A stretch of DNA of 64,000 bases. It comes from Marinagarivorans cellulosilyticus (GTDB taxonomy: Bacteria; Pseudomonadota; Gammaproteobacteria; Pseudomonadales; Cellvibrionaceae). Of the stretch, positions 44,743-54,061 are shown piece by piece (positions within the stretch are counted from its first letter, which is position 1; every line of letters starts with the position of its first letter). The notes beneath the pieces were generated by a model. It worked only from the letters and a program-made list of their open reading frames with translations, was not told the DNA's origin and did not search any database. The stretch is taken from positions 1,183,501 through 1,247,500 of the forward strand of contig NZ_AP023086.1 in NCBI RefSeq assembly GCF_021655555.1, written 5' to 3'. Made by a program: the position numbers and the translations under genes.

Positions 44743-45839
44743 TGCGCATTGCAATACTGGGTGTTGGTCAGCTGGCTAGAATGATGGCGCTGGACGGCAT
44801 TGCAATGGGCGTTGAGTTCAGCTTTCTCAAGCTGCCAGGGGAGGATTCTCGCTGTGTGGATTGCTTGGGCTCGGTTGTGACTGCTGGGCCGCAGGATTCG
44901 TGCGCCTCTTTGTTTGAGGCTTTGGGTTGCCCTGATGTTATCACAACAGAAAAAGAGGGCGTTGATGTCGATTTTTACGAGCAGTTCTCGTCGCATTGCG
45001 CGGTTTATCCGTCTTCAAGAGCTGTGTGGATTAGTCAAAATCGATTGCGTGAAAAAACATTTCTGAATGATCAGGGGGTGCCGACAGCTGAGTTTGCCCC
45101 TGCGACAAGTTTGGAAGAGATTGCCCCCGCCGCAGAGCGGCTTGGCTACCCCGTTATTGTTAAGACACAAGAAAATGGTTACGACGGTAAGGGGCAGTGG
45201 TGGTTGCGCTCTGAGGCTGATATTGCATCAATGCAAGGCGCCGAGGCTTCGGGTCCATGGCTGCTAGAAAAGGTCGTCCCTTTTGAGTGTGAAGTGTCTG
45301 TTGTGGCTGCGCGTTCGTCGGCAGGGCAGGTTGAGGTTTACCCTCTGGCGGAGAATGTTCACCGCGACGGCGTATTGCTAACCAGCGTGGTGCCTGTCGA
45401 ATCTATTTCGCAAGCGCAGTCTGATGAAGTGAAGCGCCATATTACGCGTTTGTTGCAAGAGTTGGATTATGTTGGCGTGTTATCGATGGAGTGTTTCGTA
45501 ACAGAGTCAGGCATTGTGGCGAATGAATTGGCGCCTCGGGTACACAACAGTGGGCATTGGACACAAAATGCAGTACCGGCGGGTCAGTTTGAGCAACATG
45601 TAAGAGCTGTATTGGGGTTCCCGTTGGCACCGCCTGAGATGAGCGGCGCTGCTGGCATGCTGAACTTGCTGGGTGTGCAAGCCACTGCCGAGCAAGCGTT
45701 GCGGGCCAATCATCACTGGCACTGGTATGGTAAAGAAGTACGCTCGGGGCGAAAAGTGGGTCACATTAATGTGACTGCGCCCAATTTATTAGCGTTGAAA
45801 TCAGCCCTTGCGAAGTTGCAGGCCGAGATCTACGCTTAA
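44742..45839 (+). CDS. purK: N5-carboxyaminoimidazole ribonucleotide synthase
   Basis: ATP-grasp enzyme that carboxylates AIR to N5-CAIR, feeding PurE. 365 aa. N-terminal MRIAILGVGQLARMMA, ATP-grasp VIVKTQENGYDGKGQWW, and NELAPRVHNSGHWT at the metal site. ATG 44742 overlaps the purE stop and is preferred to the in-frame start 18 nt upstream. Confidence 0.96.
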   Translation: MRIAILGVGQLARMMALDGIAMGVEFSFLKLPGEDSRCVDCLGSVVTAGPQDSCASLFEALGCPDVITTEKEGVDVDFYEQFSSHCAVYPSSRAVWISQNRLREKTFLNDQGVPTAEFAPATSLEEIAPAAERLGYPVIVKTQENGYDGKGQWWLRSEADIASMQGAEASGPWLLEKVVPFECEVSVVAARSSAGQVEVYPLAENVHRDGVLLTSVVPVESISQAQSDEVKRHITRLLQELDYVGVLSMECFVTESGIVANELAPRVHNSGHWTQNAVPAGQFEQHVRAVLGFPLAPPEMSGAAGMLNLLGVQATAEQALRANHHWHWYGKEVRSGRKVGHINVTAPNLLALKSALAKLQAEIYA

Positions 45840-45867
45840 TCATTTGTCGAAAATTGATCAATTAATT

Positions 45868-45896
45868 TTGACATCCTTATTGCAAATCAATATTAT
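45868..45896 (+). promoter_or_regulatory. Strong sigma-70 promoter of the yceD-rpmF-plsX operon
   Basis: Perfect TTGACA (45868-45873), 17-bp spacer, TATTAT (45891-45896), followed by CGCGCGC. The predicted start of transcription, about 45903, is only a few nt from the yceD ATG at 45906. Confidence 0.85.
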
Positions 45897-45905
45897 CGCG
45901 CGCTT

Positions 45906-46460
45906 ATGTCAGATGACACCCCAAAAAGAACAGTTCCGCAGTACATTGAACCGCGCAAATTTTGTGCGCAGGCCGTGTTGCTCGCGGGTGAAGTACCTGG
46001 GAATGGATTTCAGCGATTATCAGCGGCGTCTGCCGTGGTTAATTGTTTAAATGTAGAGCTGGAGTTTGGTTTTGATCAGGAGCGCCACCGCACAGTAGCA
46101 GGTACTGTGAGCGGGCAGCTGTCGCTAGAGTGCCAGCGCTGCTTAGAGCCAATGCCCTACAGTGTTGATATTCAGGTGAGCTGGGCTGTAGTTTGGGATG
46201 AGGAAAAGGCAAAACAATTACCGTCGCGTCTAGAGCCTTGGATTGCGGGTGAGGAAGCCGAAGATTTATACGCAATGATAGAGGATGAGCTGCTGCTGGC
46301 TATACCAACAGCGCCCATGCACCCAGAATTGTGTATAGAAAGCTCTTTGTTAAGTAGTGGTGACGAAGAGCTTATCGAAAATGAAAAAGAATTAACAAAC
46401 AACCCTTTTCAAGCGTTAGCCGCTTTGAAGGGCAATAGTAGTAAAGATCAAAAAAACTAA
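45906..46460 (+). CDS. yceD: DUF177/YceD 23S rRNA accumulation protein
   Basis: 184 aa. YceD-family proteins influence 23S rRNA levels and are cotranscribed with rpmF. Family features: the N-terminal EPRKFCAQ segment (E. coli has DPVRTAQ), the CQRCLEPM metal-like pair and an acidic AMIEDELLLAIP region. There is no ribosome-binding site, and the promoter predicts a start of transcription about 3 nt before the ATG, so the mRNA may be leaderless. Confidence 0.92.
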   Translation: MSDDTPKRTVPQYIEPRKFCAQAVLLAGEVPGNGFQRLSAASAVVNCLNVELEFGFDQERHRTVAGTVSGQLSLECQRCLEPMPYSVDIQVSWAVVWDEEKAKQLPSRLEPWIAGEEAEDLYAMIEDELLLAIPTAPMHPELCIESSLLSSGDEELIENEKELTNNPFQALAALKGNSSKDQKN

Positions 46461-46501
46461 ACCGCCGAGAGGCGCAAAGTCAATAAGCCCAGGAGTACAC
46501 C

Positions 46502-46684
46502 ATGGCTGTTCAAAAGTCGAAAAAAACCCGCTCTAAGCGCGGTATGCGTCGTTCACATGATGCATTAACTGCAACTAACTTGTCGGTAGATGCAACTACT
46601 GGTGAAAAGCATTTGCGTCACCACATTACGCCAGACGGTTTTTACCGTGGCCGTAAGGTTTTGAATACTCAAGACGACGAGTAA
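46502..46684 (+). CDS. rpmF: 50S ribosomal protein L32
   Basis: 60 aa, basic. MAVQKSKKTRSKRGMRRSHD is the L32 start. CAGGAG lies 8 nt before the ATG, in contrast to yceD. It sits 41 bp after yceD and 2 bp before plsX. Confidence 0.98.
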   Translation: MAVQKSKKTRSKRGMRRSHDALTATNLSVDATTGEKHLRHHITPDGFYRGRKVLNTQDDE

Positions 46685-46686
46685 GT

Positions 46687-47700
46687 TTGGCATCGCCAAC
46701 TTATTTAGCTGTTGATGTAATGGGTGGGGACGAAAGTCCCCACTCGTTCGTTTGCGCTTCGGTTTCTTTCCTAAAGCTCCACTCTCTTGCCCATATTACT
46801 CTGTTTGGTGATAAAGCCACGCTAGAGTCTTCGTTGAGCACACTAGATATTAACGCTGTAGCTTCTCGGCTGAACGTAGTTCATGCAGGGCAAATAGTCA
46901 CGCCTGAAGAAAAGCCCGGCGTTGCCTTGCGATCGAAGCAGCGCTCATCAATGTGGTTGGCGCTTAGCGCGGTTGCTAGTGGTGAGATGCAAGCTGTTTT
47001 AAGTGCTGGTAATACCGGCGCCTTAATGGCGATGGCAAGGCACCTACTGGGAACCCTTGAGGGTATAGAACGGCCTGCTATTTGTAAGCGTATGCCAGTA
47101 TCGGGTGCGCCTTGTTTTGTACTGGATTTAGGTGCAAACGTTAAGGTTGGGGCAAAGCAACTGCGCGAATTTGCGTTGATGGGCGCAGCCTTGGCGGAGG
47201 TAGAAGGCGTGGCTCCGGTTAAGGTCGGGCTGCTTAATGTTGGCGAGGAGCTGCAAAAGGGGACTGAGGTCCTGCAAGAGACGGACAAACTGTTGCGAGA
47301 CGACCCGCGTTACCAATACTTGGGGTTTGTTGAAGGTAATGCCATTTTTGAAGGCGTTGCCAATGTAGTTGTGTGTGATGGCTTTGCTGGCAATGTGGCG
47401 CTGAAGGCTAGTGAGGGGTTGGCTCGCTATCTTATTCAAGATTTGCGCCGATATTTCGCGGCCTCTTGGTGGCGTAAGTTTCTTGGGGCATTACTTGGGC
47501 TTATGGCTATTGGCTGGTTTAAGCGTTTGGACCCTGCAGGTTACAACGGTGCTTTGTTGGTGGGGTTAAAAGGCGTGGTGGTAAAAAGCCATGGCGGTGC
47601 TGATGGCAAAGGGTTTCAGGCTGCTTTAAGGGTGGCTAACGATCAGGCGCAGCGGCGTCCAGATCAGTTATTGGCGAGTTGGCTATCGCAATCGGCATAG
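46687..47700 (+). CDS. plsX: Phosphate acyltransferase PlsX
   Basis: Converts acyl-ACP to acyl-phosphate for membrane-lipid synthesis by PlsY. 337 aa. VDVMGGDESP, SAGNTGALMAMA, DLGANV and VCDGFAGNVALK are family motifs. It starts with TTG 2 nt after rpmF; no ATG lies near the conserved N-terminus, so coupling to rpmF is likely. Confidence 0.95.
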   Translation: MASPTYLAVDVMGGDESPHSFVCASVSFLKLHSLAHITLFGDKATLESSLSTLDINAVASRLNVVHAGQIVTPEEKPGVALRSKQRSSMWLALSAVASGEMQAVLSAGNTGALMAMARHLLGTLEGIERPAICKRMPVSGAPCFVLDLGANVKVGAKQLREFALMGAALAEVEGVAPVKVGLLNVGEELQKGTEVLQETDKLLRDDPRYQYLGFVEGNAIFEGVANVVVCDGFAGNVALKASEGLARYLIQDLRRYFAASWWRKFLGALLGLMAIGWFKRLDPAGYNGALLVGLKGVVVKSHGGADGKGFQAALRVANDQAQRRPDQLLASWLSQSA

Positions 47701-47747
47701 CTTGTGGTTCGACGATTAAAATTTGTAATAGATTTAAGGTTTTGAAA

Positions 47748-48671
47748 ATGACAGATAACGCATTAGCTTTTGTATTCCCCGGGCAAGGCTCGCAAAGTGT
47801 CGCCATGTTGGCCGATGTGGCACAACAATACCCCGAGGTTGAAGAAACATTTGCGCAAGCTAGTGAGGCGTTAGGTTTCGACTTATGGGCTTTGGTGCAG
47901 GAAGACCCCGAGCAAACTTTAGGTTTAACCGAAAATGCTCAACCTGCGCTGTTAGCAGCCAGTGTTGCTTTGTGGCGTATTTACCAAAAGCAAGGCAAGG
48001 CTCAGCCTGCAATTTTGGCAGGTCACAGTTTAGGGGAGTGGTCTGCACTGGTGTGTGCTGGCGTTATCGACTTTGCTGATGCCATCAAGCTTGTGCGCTT
48101 ACGCGGCCAGTATATGCAGCAGGCGGTGCCGGTTGGAGTGGGTACTATGGCTGCCATTATTGGCTTAGACGATGCTGTTGTAGAGGAGGTTTGTCGAAAA
48201 GCGGCTGAGCAAGGTGTTGTAGAAACTGTTAATTACAACTCGCCAGGCCAATTGGTGATTGCAGGGGAAGTTGCCGCAGTAGAAAGTGCGATGGCACTTT
48301 GTAAAGAGGTCGGTGCAAAACGTGCCTTGCCGTTAGCCGTTAGCGCTCCCTTTCATACATCGATGATGAAGCCGGCAGCCGATAATTTGGCAAAGCACAT
48401 TGCTGATACCACTTTTAATGCGCCGAAAATACCTGTGCTTCACAATGTAGGGGTATCTACAGAATCTGATCCCGAAGGGATAAAGCAGCGCTTGATACAG
48501 CAAATTTATTCTGCCGTGCCTTGGGTGGCGTCGGTCAATGTTATGGTCGAGCAAGGGGTTGAAACCGTTGTTGAATGCGGCCCTGGCAAGGTGCTTTCTG
48601 GTTTGAATAAGCGAATACATAAGCCTTTGAATTGTGTGGCTTTGGGTAGTGCAGCGGCGTTAGCTGTTTAA
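47748..48671 (+). CDS. fabD: Malonyl-CoA-ACP transacylase
   Basis: Loads malonate on the acyl carrier protein. 307 aa. FVFPGQGSQ, catalytic Ser94 in GHSLGEWSA, and the later His in APFHTSMM. AAGGT precedes ATG 47748; the open frame extends back into plsX without family similarity. Confidence 0.97.
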   Translation: MTDNALAFVFPGQGSQSVAMLADVAQQYPEVEETFAQASEALGFDLWALVQEDPEQTLGLTENAQPALLAASVALWRIYQKQGKAQPAILAGHSLGEWSALVCAGVIDFADAIKLVRLRGQYMQQAVPVGVGTMAAIIGLDDAVVEEVCRKAAEQGVVETVNYNSPGQLVIAGEVAAVESAMALCKEVGAKRALPLAVSAPFHTSMMKPAADNLAKHIADTTFNAPKIPVLHNVGVSTESDPEGIKQRLIQQIYSAVPWVASVNVMVEQGVETVVECGPGKVLSGLNKRIHKPLNCVALGSAAALAV

Positions 48672-48720
48672 TCGCCTTATTGGGTGAAGCGCGAACAACA
48701 ATAATAGTGAGGAGTTAAAC

Positions 48721-49464
48721 ATGAGTGATGCAAAGCGCGTAGCGTTAGTGACCGGTGCAAGCCGTGGGATTGGTGCGGCTATCGCGCAGAAACTGGGTGC
48801 AGATGGCTTTATTGTTATTGGTACAGCCACAAGCGCGAATGGGGCGAGTGCTATTAGCGAAAAATTGGCCGCCTCAGGTATTGAAGGCGAGGGTATGGTC
48901 TTAAATGTTGCCGATAGCGAGTCTGTAAATGCTGTAGTGGCCGATATCGCCAAGAAGTATTCGGCCGTTACTGTATTGGTCAATAATGCCGGCATTACGA
49001 AAGACAACTTATTGATGCGTATGAGCGATGAGGAGTGGTTTGATGTCATTGATACCAACCTAAACTCGATCTTCCGTTTAACAAAAGCCTGCTTGCGCGG
49101 GATGTTGAAGGCTAAGTGGGGCCGTGTTGTTAGCATTACGTCTATTGTTGGCTGCATGGGTAACGCAGGGCAAACAAATTACGCCGCAACTAAGGCGGGC
49201 GTTGCAGGCTTTGCACGCTCAATGGCGCAAGAAGTTGGGTCGCGCAATATCACTGTTAATGCTGTGGCGCCGGGTTTTATTGATACTGATATGACTAAGG
49301 CGCTACCAGAAGAGCAGCGCAAAAAACTAGAGTCATCCATTGCTTTGAACCGTCTAGGTCAGCCAGAAGAAATTGCTGGTGTCGTTGCCTTTTTATGCAG
49401 TGATGCAGCAGCCTATGTCACGGGCGAAACTGTTCAAGTAAACGGCGGAATGTACATGCAGTAA
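48721..49464 (+). CDS. fabG: 3-oxoacyl-[ACP] reductase
   Basis: NADPH-dependent SDR of fatty-acid elongation. 247 aa. TGASRGIGAA (cofactor), NNAGIT, the YAATKAG catalytic Tyr-Lys pair and the upstream Ser in VSITSIVG. GAGGAG precedes the ATG. Confidence 0.97.
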   Translation: MSDAKRVALVTGASRGIGAAIAQKLGADGFIVIGTATSANGASAISEKLAASGIEGEGMVLNVADSESVNAVVADIAKKYSAVTVLVNNAGITKDNLLMRMSDEEWFDVIDTNLNSIFRLTKACLRGMLKAKWGRVVSITSIVGCMGNAGQTNYAATKAGVAGFARSMAQEVGSRNITVNAVAPGFIDTDMTKALPEEQRKKLESSIALNRLGQPEEIAGVVAFLCSDAAAYVTGETVQVNGGMYMQ

Positions 49465-49776
49465 CACATTTAGAGAAGGCTTTTGCTGTAAGTCTTCTGC
49501 TTTAACTTACTGTTTATAAAAGCAAATTTTACTTATAACTAATAAATTGTGTGCGGTGCATTACAACATTGAGAAAATCGCGCTAAAATGCGCGCCTCAG
49601 TTTACCCCGTCAGCGCCAAATGTGGGTTGTTTGTGTGATTGTTGGCGGTGTACAAGCACAAATTTTATGGGGTTGAGGCAGAGTCTAATCTGCATTAGCA
49701 CTGCAACAAATTTTGTAGTTATTTTTGTTATTAAATTTTGTACCATTTAAAGCGACTTTAGGAGTTACTAAATAAC
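49465..49776. other. fabG-acpP intergenic region with the acpP promoter and a long leader
   Basis: 312 bp without a gene. It holds the acpP promoter at 49561-49589 and then a leader of about 180 nt. The leader is AT-rich near its 3' end (TTTTGTTATTAAATTTTG) and has an AGGAG ribosome-binding site. No terminator between fabG and this promoter was recognised, so readthrough from fabG is possible. Confidence 0.5.
49561..49589 (+). promoter_or_regulatory. acpP promoter
   Basis: TTACAA (49561-49566), 17-bp spacer, TAAAAT (49584-49589), then GCGCGCC, matching the rRNA-type discriminators at the end of the window. Confidence 0.7.
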
Positions 49777-50013
49777 ATGAGCAGCATCGAAGAACGCGTA
49801 AAAAAAATCGTTGCCGAGCAATTAGGCGTTAAAGAAGACGAAGTTAAAACTGAAGCTTCTTTCGTTGAAGACCTTGGTGCCGACTCATTGGATACAGTTG
49901 AGCTAGTTATGGCTTTGGAAGAGGAATTCGAAACTGAAATCCCTGACGAAGAAGCTGAAAAAATCACTACTGTTCAGCTTGCTATCAACTACATCAACGA
50001 GAACTTGGCATAA
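49777..50013 (+). CDS. acpP: Acyl carrier protein
   Basis: 78 aa, strongly acidic. Phosphopantetheine attachment at Ser37 in GADSLDTVEL. It carries growing acyl chains. It has its own promoter and a following hairpin, so it is probably expressed well above its neighbours. Confidence 0.99.
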   Translation: MSSIEERVKKIVAEQLGVKEDEVKTEASFVEDLGADSLDTVELVMALEEEFETEIPDEEAEKITTVQLAINYINENLA

Positions 50014-50043
50014 GCCTAGCTCTTCGTAGTTTTAGCTCTTGCG

Positions 50044-50073
50044 AAAGCCGTCTATGCAAATAGCACGGCTTTT
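50044..50073 (+). terminator. Hairpin after acpP, partial terminator
   Basis: AAAGCCGT...ACGGCTTTT with an inner CTAT-GCAA-ATAG extension. The short T-run (TTTTG) suggests partial termination between acpP and fabF. Confidence 0.65.
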
Positions 50074-50188
50074 GTTGTATAAGGGCTTTTCATTTTTACG
50101 TATACATCCTGCATTCTCAGGCCGCTCAAGTTAATTGACTGTGTGGGCAGAGTGCAAGATGGGTTTATAAAGGTTTTTGGGGGTTAAA

Positions 50189-51433
50189 GTGGACCGCAAG
50201 CGCGTTGTAATCACCGGGATGGGAATGGTAAGCCCAGTCGGACATACTGTGGCCGAATCTTGGGATTCTGTGGTAAATGGTCGAAGTGGCGTGAGCGCTA
50301 TCGAGCACTTCGATGCTAGCGCCTTTGCTACGCAGTTCAGTGCCTCTGTCAAAAACTTTGATTTGTCGCCTTACATGAATGAAAAAGAGGCGAGAAAAAA
50401 CGACCCGTTTATTCAGTTTGGTATGGCTGCCGGTATACAAGCCATCGAGGACTCCGGCCTGACTGTTGACAATGCAGATGCCGAACGCATCGGTTGTGTG
50501 ATTGGCTCTGGTATTGGCGGCTTGGGGTCTATTGAAGATACCTCCATTTTAATTAAAGAGCGCGGGCCGCGTCGTGTATCGCCGTTTTTTGTGCCTGGCT
50601 CAATCATTAATATGATCTCCGGCAACCTGTCGATCAAATATGGTTTTAAAGGGACAAACCTCGCCGTGACAACGGCATGCACCACTGGCACCCATGCGAT
50701 AGGGCTGGCCGCGCGAGAAATTATGTTTGGTTATGCTGATGCCGTGGTGTGTGGCGGTGCAGAAATGGCCACTACCCCAGTAGGTATTGGCGGCTTTGCT
50801 GCGGCGCGTGCTTTATCAAAACGCAACGATGATCCTCAAAAAGCCAGCCGCCCTTGGGATAAAGACCGCGACGGCTTTGTGCTGGGTGATGGTGCTGGGG
50901 TATTGGTGCTGGAAGAGTACGAACATGCTAAAGCGCGCGGTGCAAAAATATATGCCGAGCTATCTGGTTTTGGTACAAGCAGCGATGCCTTCCACATGAC
51001 TTCACCGCCTGAAGACGGCGCCGGTGCGGCAAAATCTATGATTAACGCATTGCGCGATGCGGGGATGGATTCCAGTGCAGTTAACTACATTAATGCGCAT
51101 GGAACATCGACACCTGCTGGCGATAAAGCCGAATGTGCTGCTGTTAAAAGTGTGTTTTCAGAGCACGCCAACAACATAGCGGTAAGTTCAACAAAATCTA
51201 TGACTGGCCACTTGTTGGGTGCTGCTGGTGCTATCGAAGCCATTTTTAGTGTTATGGCCATTGTTGATCAAGTTGCCCCGCCCACAATTAATTTAGATTC
51301 ACCCGATGAAGGGTGTGACCTCAATTTTGTTCCGCATACCGCCCAGAAAATGACCATTGATGTCGCGATGAGCAACTCTTTTGGTTTTGGTGGTACTAAT
51401 GGCACTTTGGTTTTTTCTAAGGTGAGTGAGTAA
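50189..51433 (+). CDS. fabF: 3-oxoacyl-[ACP] synthase II
   Basis: 414 aa elongation condensing enzyme. Catalytic Cys in TTACTTGTHA, His in NAHGTSTPAGD and KSMTGHLLGAAG. GTG 50189 has GGGGG six nt upstream and gives the normal start (VDRKRVVITGMG). It sits in the usual acpP-fabF-pabC-mltG-tmk order. Confidence 0.96.
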   Translation: MDRKRVVITGMGMVSPVGHTVAESWDSVVNGRSGVSAIEHFDASAFATQFSASVKNFDLSPYMNEKEARKNDPFIQFGMAAGIQAIEDSGLTVDNADAERIGCVIGSGIGGLGSIEDTSILIKERGPRRVSPFFVPGSIINMISGNLSIKYGFKGTNLAVTTACTTGTHAIGLAAREIMFGYADAVVCGGAEMATTPVGIGGFAAARALSKRNDDPQKASRPWDKDRDGFVLGDGAGVLVLEEYEHAKARGAKIYAELSGFGTSSDAFHMTSPPEDGAGAAKSMINALRDAGMDSSAVNYINAHGTSTPAGDKAECAAVKSVFSEHANNIAVSSTKSMTGHLLGAAGAIEAIFSVMAIVDQVAPPTINLDSPDEGCDLNFVPHTAQKMTIDVAMSNSFGFGGTNGTLVFSKVSE

Positions 51434-51473
51434 TCATTGATCGAGGGATTTATGCTTGTGATAGTGATGCATA

Positions 51474-52349
51474 ATGACCGCTTCTAACGCAAAGTTAAAA
51501 AGTTATTGGCAGGTGAATGGCGAATTCGGTGCCAGCCTGCCAATGGCCGATCGAGGCTTGGCTTATGGTGACGGCCTTTTTGAAACTATGCGTTTTCAAA
51601 AAGGGCTTTGCGCGTTAGCTGATCAGCATTGGGCGCGCCTGCTAAAAGGCTGTGAACGCTTATCCATTACACTCGATAAAAATCGATTACTGGCAGACCT
51701 CCAATCGTTTTTAAATAATATTCAAAAACAAGAGCCAAACTTACATGGCATTGTTAAGCTTATTGTCACTCGAGGTGCGGGCGGCAAAGGTTATTTGCCC
51801 CCAGAAAACTCCAAAACAACGCTCATTTGGCAGTGGCTTCCTGCTGCGGCTCCATCCACAGAAGCGCAAAATGGTGTTTCTTTATGCGTTAGTGATGTGC
51901 GTTTAGCAAAGCAAAAGCTATTGGCTGGGCTCAAGCATTTAAATCGCTTGGAATACGTATTGGCAGCCGATCGGGCACCGGCCGGTCAATTACCTTTGCT
52001 GTTAGATGCGGATGAATATGTCATCGAAACACTGTCTCATAATGTTTTTTTAGTGCGTGAAGGCGAAGTCATTACGCCGCATTTAATGCATTGCGGTGTT
52101 GAGGGTGTGCTTAAACAATTTGCGCAGCAAAAAATTGTACCGTCGTTAAATATTAATATGCGCGAAGCTTGTGTTTCGCTTAATGAAATAATGGCGGCGG
52201 ACGAAGTTTTTATTGGCAATAGTGTGCGAGGCTTTTGGCCTGTAACACAGTTGGCTGCGAATAAAAAAATCGTGAACTGGTCAATTGGCAATATTTGTCG
52301 TCAATTTCAAAAATCACATCAACTGTATTTACAATCTGTTCATGGCTAA
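51474..52349 (+). CDS. pabC: Aminodeoxychorismate lyase
   Basis: PLP enzyme that makes p-aminobenzoate for folate. 291 aa, fold type IV. MADRGLAYGDGLFETM at the N-terminus and the PLP-lysine segment LKHLNRLEYV; VIETLSHNVFLV replaces the usual E-S-NVF with some variation. It overlaps mltG by 8 nt. Confidence 0.92.
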   Translation: MTASNAKLKSYWQVNGEFGASLPMADRGLAYGDGLFETMRFQKGLCALADQHWARLLKGCERLSITLDKNRLLADLQSFLNNIQKQEPNLHGIVKLIVTRGAGGKGYLPPENSKTTLIWQWLPAAAPSTEAQNGVSLCVSDVRLAKQKLLAGLKHLNRLEYVLAADRAPAGQLPLLLDADEYVIETLSHNVFLVREGEVITPHLMHCGVEGVLKQFAQQKIVPSLNINMREACVSLNEIMAADEVFIGNSVRGFWPVTQLAANKKIVNWSIGNICRQFQKSHQLYLQSVHG

Positions 52350-53427
52350 TTCTACCTTTACCCGAGTTACAGTTGCGATCGTTGCGTGGCTGCTGATTAT
52401 GTTTGGCCTTGCTGGCGTCTATTTGTGGCAATGGCTTCAAACGGAGCAGGCAGTTCCCGCATCAAACCGCATTTTAGTGGTGGAAAAAGGGCAGGGCGTT
52501 GGCAGCGTAGCCAATGCGCTTACTCAGCGCGACTTATTGCGGTGGCCCTTGGTTTGGCGGCTGTATGCTCGTTTTTTACAGCCAGAAACACTCAAGGCTG
52601 GGGAGTATGCGTTAGCGGCCTATGAATCGCCCATTACGCTGCTTACTCGGCTGCAAGGTGGTGAAGTCATTAGTTATAACGTCACTTTTGCTGAAGGTTT
52701 AACCTTAAAGCAATGGCTTGCTTTGCTAAAGGCCGAGCCAAAGCTTAAGCAGATTACGGGCGATATGACTGCCGCGCAAATTGCTGGTGAACTGGGGATT
52801 TCTGAATTAAACCCTGAAGGATGGTTTTTTCCTGATACTTATCGGTTTGAAAAAGGTGATAGCGATTTAGATGTTTTGCGCCGCGCTTACAATAAAATGC
52901 AAATAGAGTTGGCAAGTCAGTGGGCGCGTAGACAGCCATCGTTACCGTATGATTCCGCTTACGAAGCCTTAATTATGGCGTCTATTATTGAGCGAGAAAC
53001 GGGCGTCCCCTATGAGCGCCCTGATATCGCCGGTGTATTTGTTCGCCGCTTGCAAAAGAGGATGCGCTTGCAAACCGATCCTACAGTTATTTATGGAATG
53101 GGGGATGAATATGCGGGGCGTATTCGGCGCATACATTTAGAGACACCCACGCCTTACAATACGTATGTCATCAAAGGCTTGCCGCCGACACCTATTGCTA
53201 ACCCGGGCAGAGAAGCCATTGCAGCCGCTGTAAATCCTGCCGATGGGGCTGCGTTATATTTTGTTGCTAAAGGCGATGGCAGCCATCAGTTTTCAGCAAC
53301 GCTTGAGCAGCACAATAAAGCGGTTCGAAAATACCAGTTAAAGCGCAGAGCGGATTATTCCTCTACGGTTAAACCTGTTGCGCCAACGGCTGCATCCAGT
53401 TCCGTTTCGGCGAAGGGAGGTAAGTAA
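52342..53427 (+). CDS. mltG: Endolytic murein transglycosylase MltG
   Basis: 361 aa. One N-terminal transmembrane helix (VTVAIVAWLLIMFGLAGVYLW), a LysM-like segment, then the YceG domain with the catalytic Glu region IMASIIERETG and the LQTDPTVIYG and PTPIANPGREAI motifs. It cuts nascent glycan strands. ATG 52342 overlaps the pabC stop. The C-terminal tail is Ser/Ala-rich and probably disordered. Confidence 0.95.
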   Translation: MANSTFTRVTVAIVAWLLIMFGLAGVYLWQWLQTEQAVPASNRILVVEKGQGVGSVANALTQRDLLRWPLVWRLYARFLQPETLKAGEYALAAYESPITLLTRLQGGEVISYNVTFAEGLTLKQWLALLKAEPKLKQITGDMTAAQIAGELGISELNPEGWFFPDTYRFEKGDSDLDVLRRAYNKMQIELASQWARRQPSLPYDSAYEALIMASIIERETGVPYERPDIAGVFVRRLQKRMRLQTDPTVIYGMGDEYAGRIRRIHLETPTPYNTYVIKGLPPTPIANPGREAIAAAVNPADGAALYFVAKGDGSHQFSATLEQHNKAVRKYQLKRRADYSSTVKPVAPTAASSSVSAKGGK

Positions 53428-53428
53428 T

Positions 53429-54055
53429 ATGCAAGGACGATTTGTTACCGTAGAGGGTACCGAGGGCGTTGGGAAATCAACGAATATTGCTGTTATTAAA
53501 GAGTGGTTAAACGAACGCAGTATTCCATTTGTCGCAACGCGAGAGCCTGGCGGAACCCCGTTGGCTGAGTCGCTTCGCGAGTTGTTGCTAGCCAATAGGG
53601 ATGAATCAGTCGATGCGACTGCTGAATTATTGATGGTGTTCGCAGCCAGAGCGCAACACCTAAATACTTTAATTAAGCCGCATTTAGATGCTGGCACTTG
53701 GGTGTTGAGTGATCGTTTTACTGATGCAACTTATGCCTACCAAGGTTGTGGTCGGGGTTTGGATTTAGCATTAATTTCCCAATTAGAAGTGTTAGTGCAA
53801 AAAACACTTCGCCCTGATATTACCGTCTATTTGGATGTTGACGTTAAAGTTGGGCTGGCTCGGGCAGCCGCACGCGGCGAATTAGACCGCTTTGAAAAAG
53901 AAGATGTCGATTTTTTTGAGCGTGTGCGCAAAGGTTACTTAGCTCGCGTTTCGCAAGATCCAGAACGTTACTTAGTTGTCAATGCAGGGCAAGAATTGCC
54001 TGCAGTTAAACGCGATTTATTGGCGGCTTTGGACTGCGCATTTCCGCAAACTTAA
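53429..54055 (+). CDS. tmk: Thymidylate kinase
   Basis: dTMP to dTDP. 208 aa. P-loop GTEGVGKST (10-18), TREPGGTPLAE and DRFTDATYAYQGCGRG. GGGAGG precedes the ATG, 1 nt after the mltG stop. holB, which normally follows in this operon, is absent; instead a convergent gene ends 6 bp away. Confidence 0.96.
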   Translation: MQGRFVTVEGTEGVGKSTNIAVIKEWLNERSIPFVATREPGGTPLAESLRELLLANRDESVDATAELLMVFAARAQHLNTLIKPHLDAGTWVLSDRFTDATYAYQGCGRGLDLALISQLEVLVQKTLRPDITVYLDVDVKVGLARAAARGELDRFEKEDVDFFERVRKGYLARVSQDPERYLVVNAGQELPAVKRDLLAALDCAFPQT

Positions 54056-54061
54056 TTGTGA

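Noticed and set aside
49547..49750. Open frame of 67 codons upstream of acpP
   Set aside because: It covers the acpP promoter and leader; composition is atypical, with many Cys and no family.
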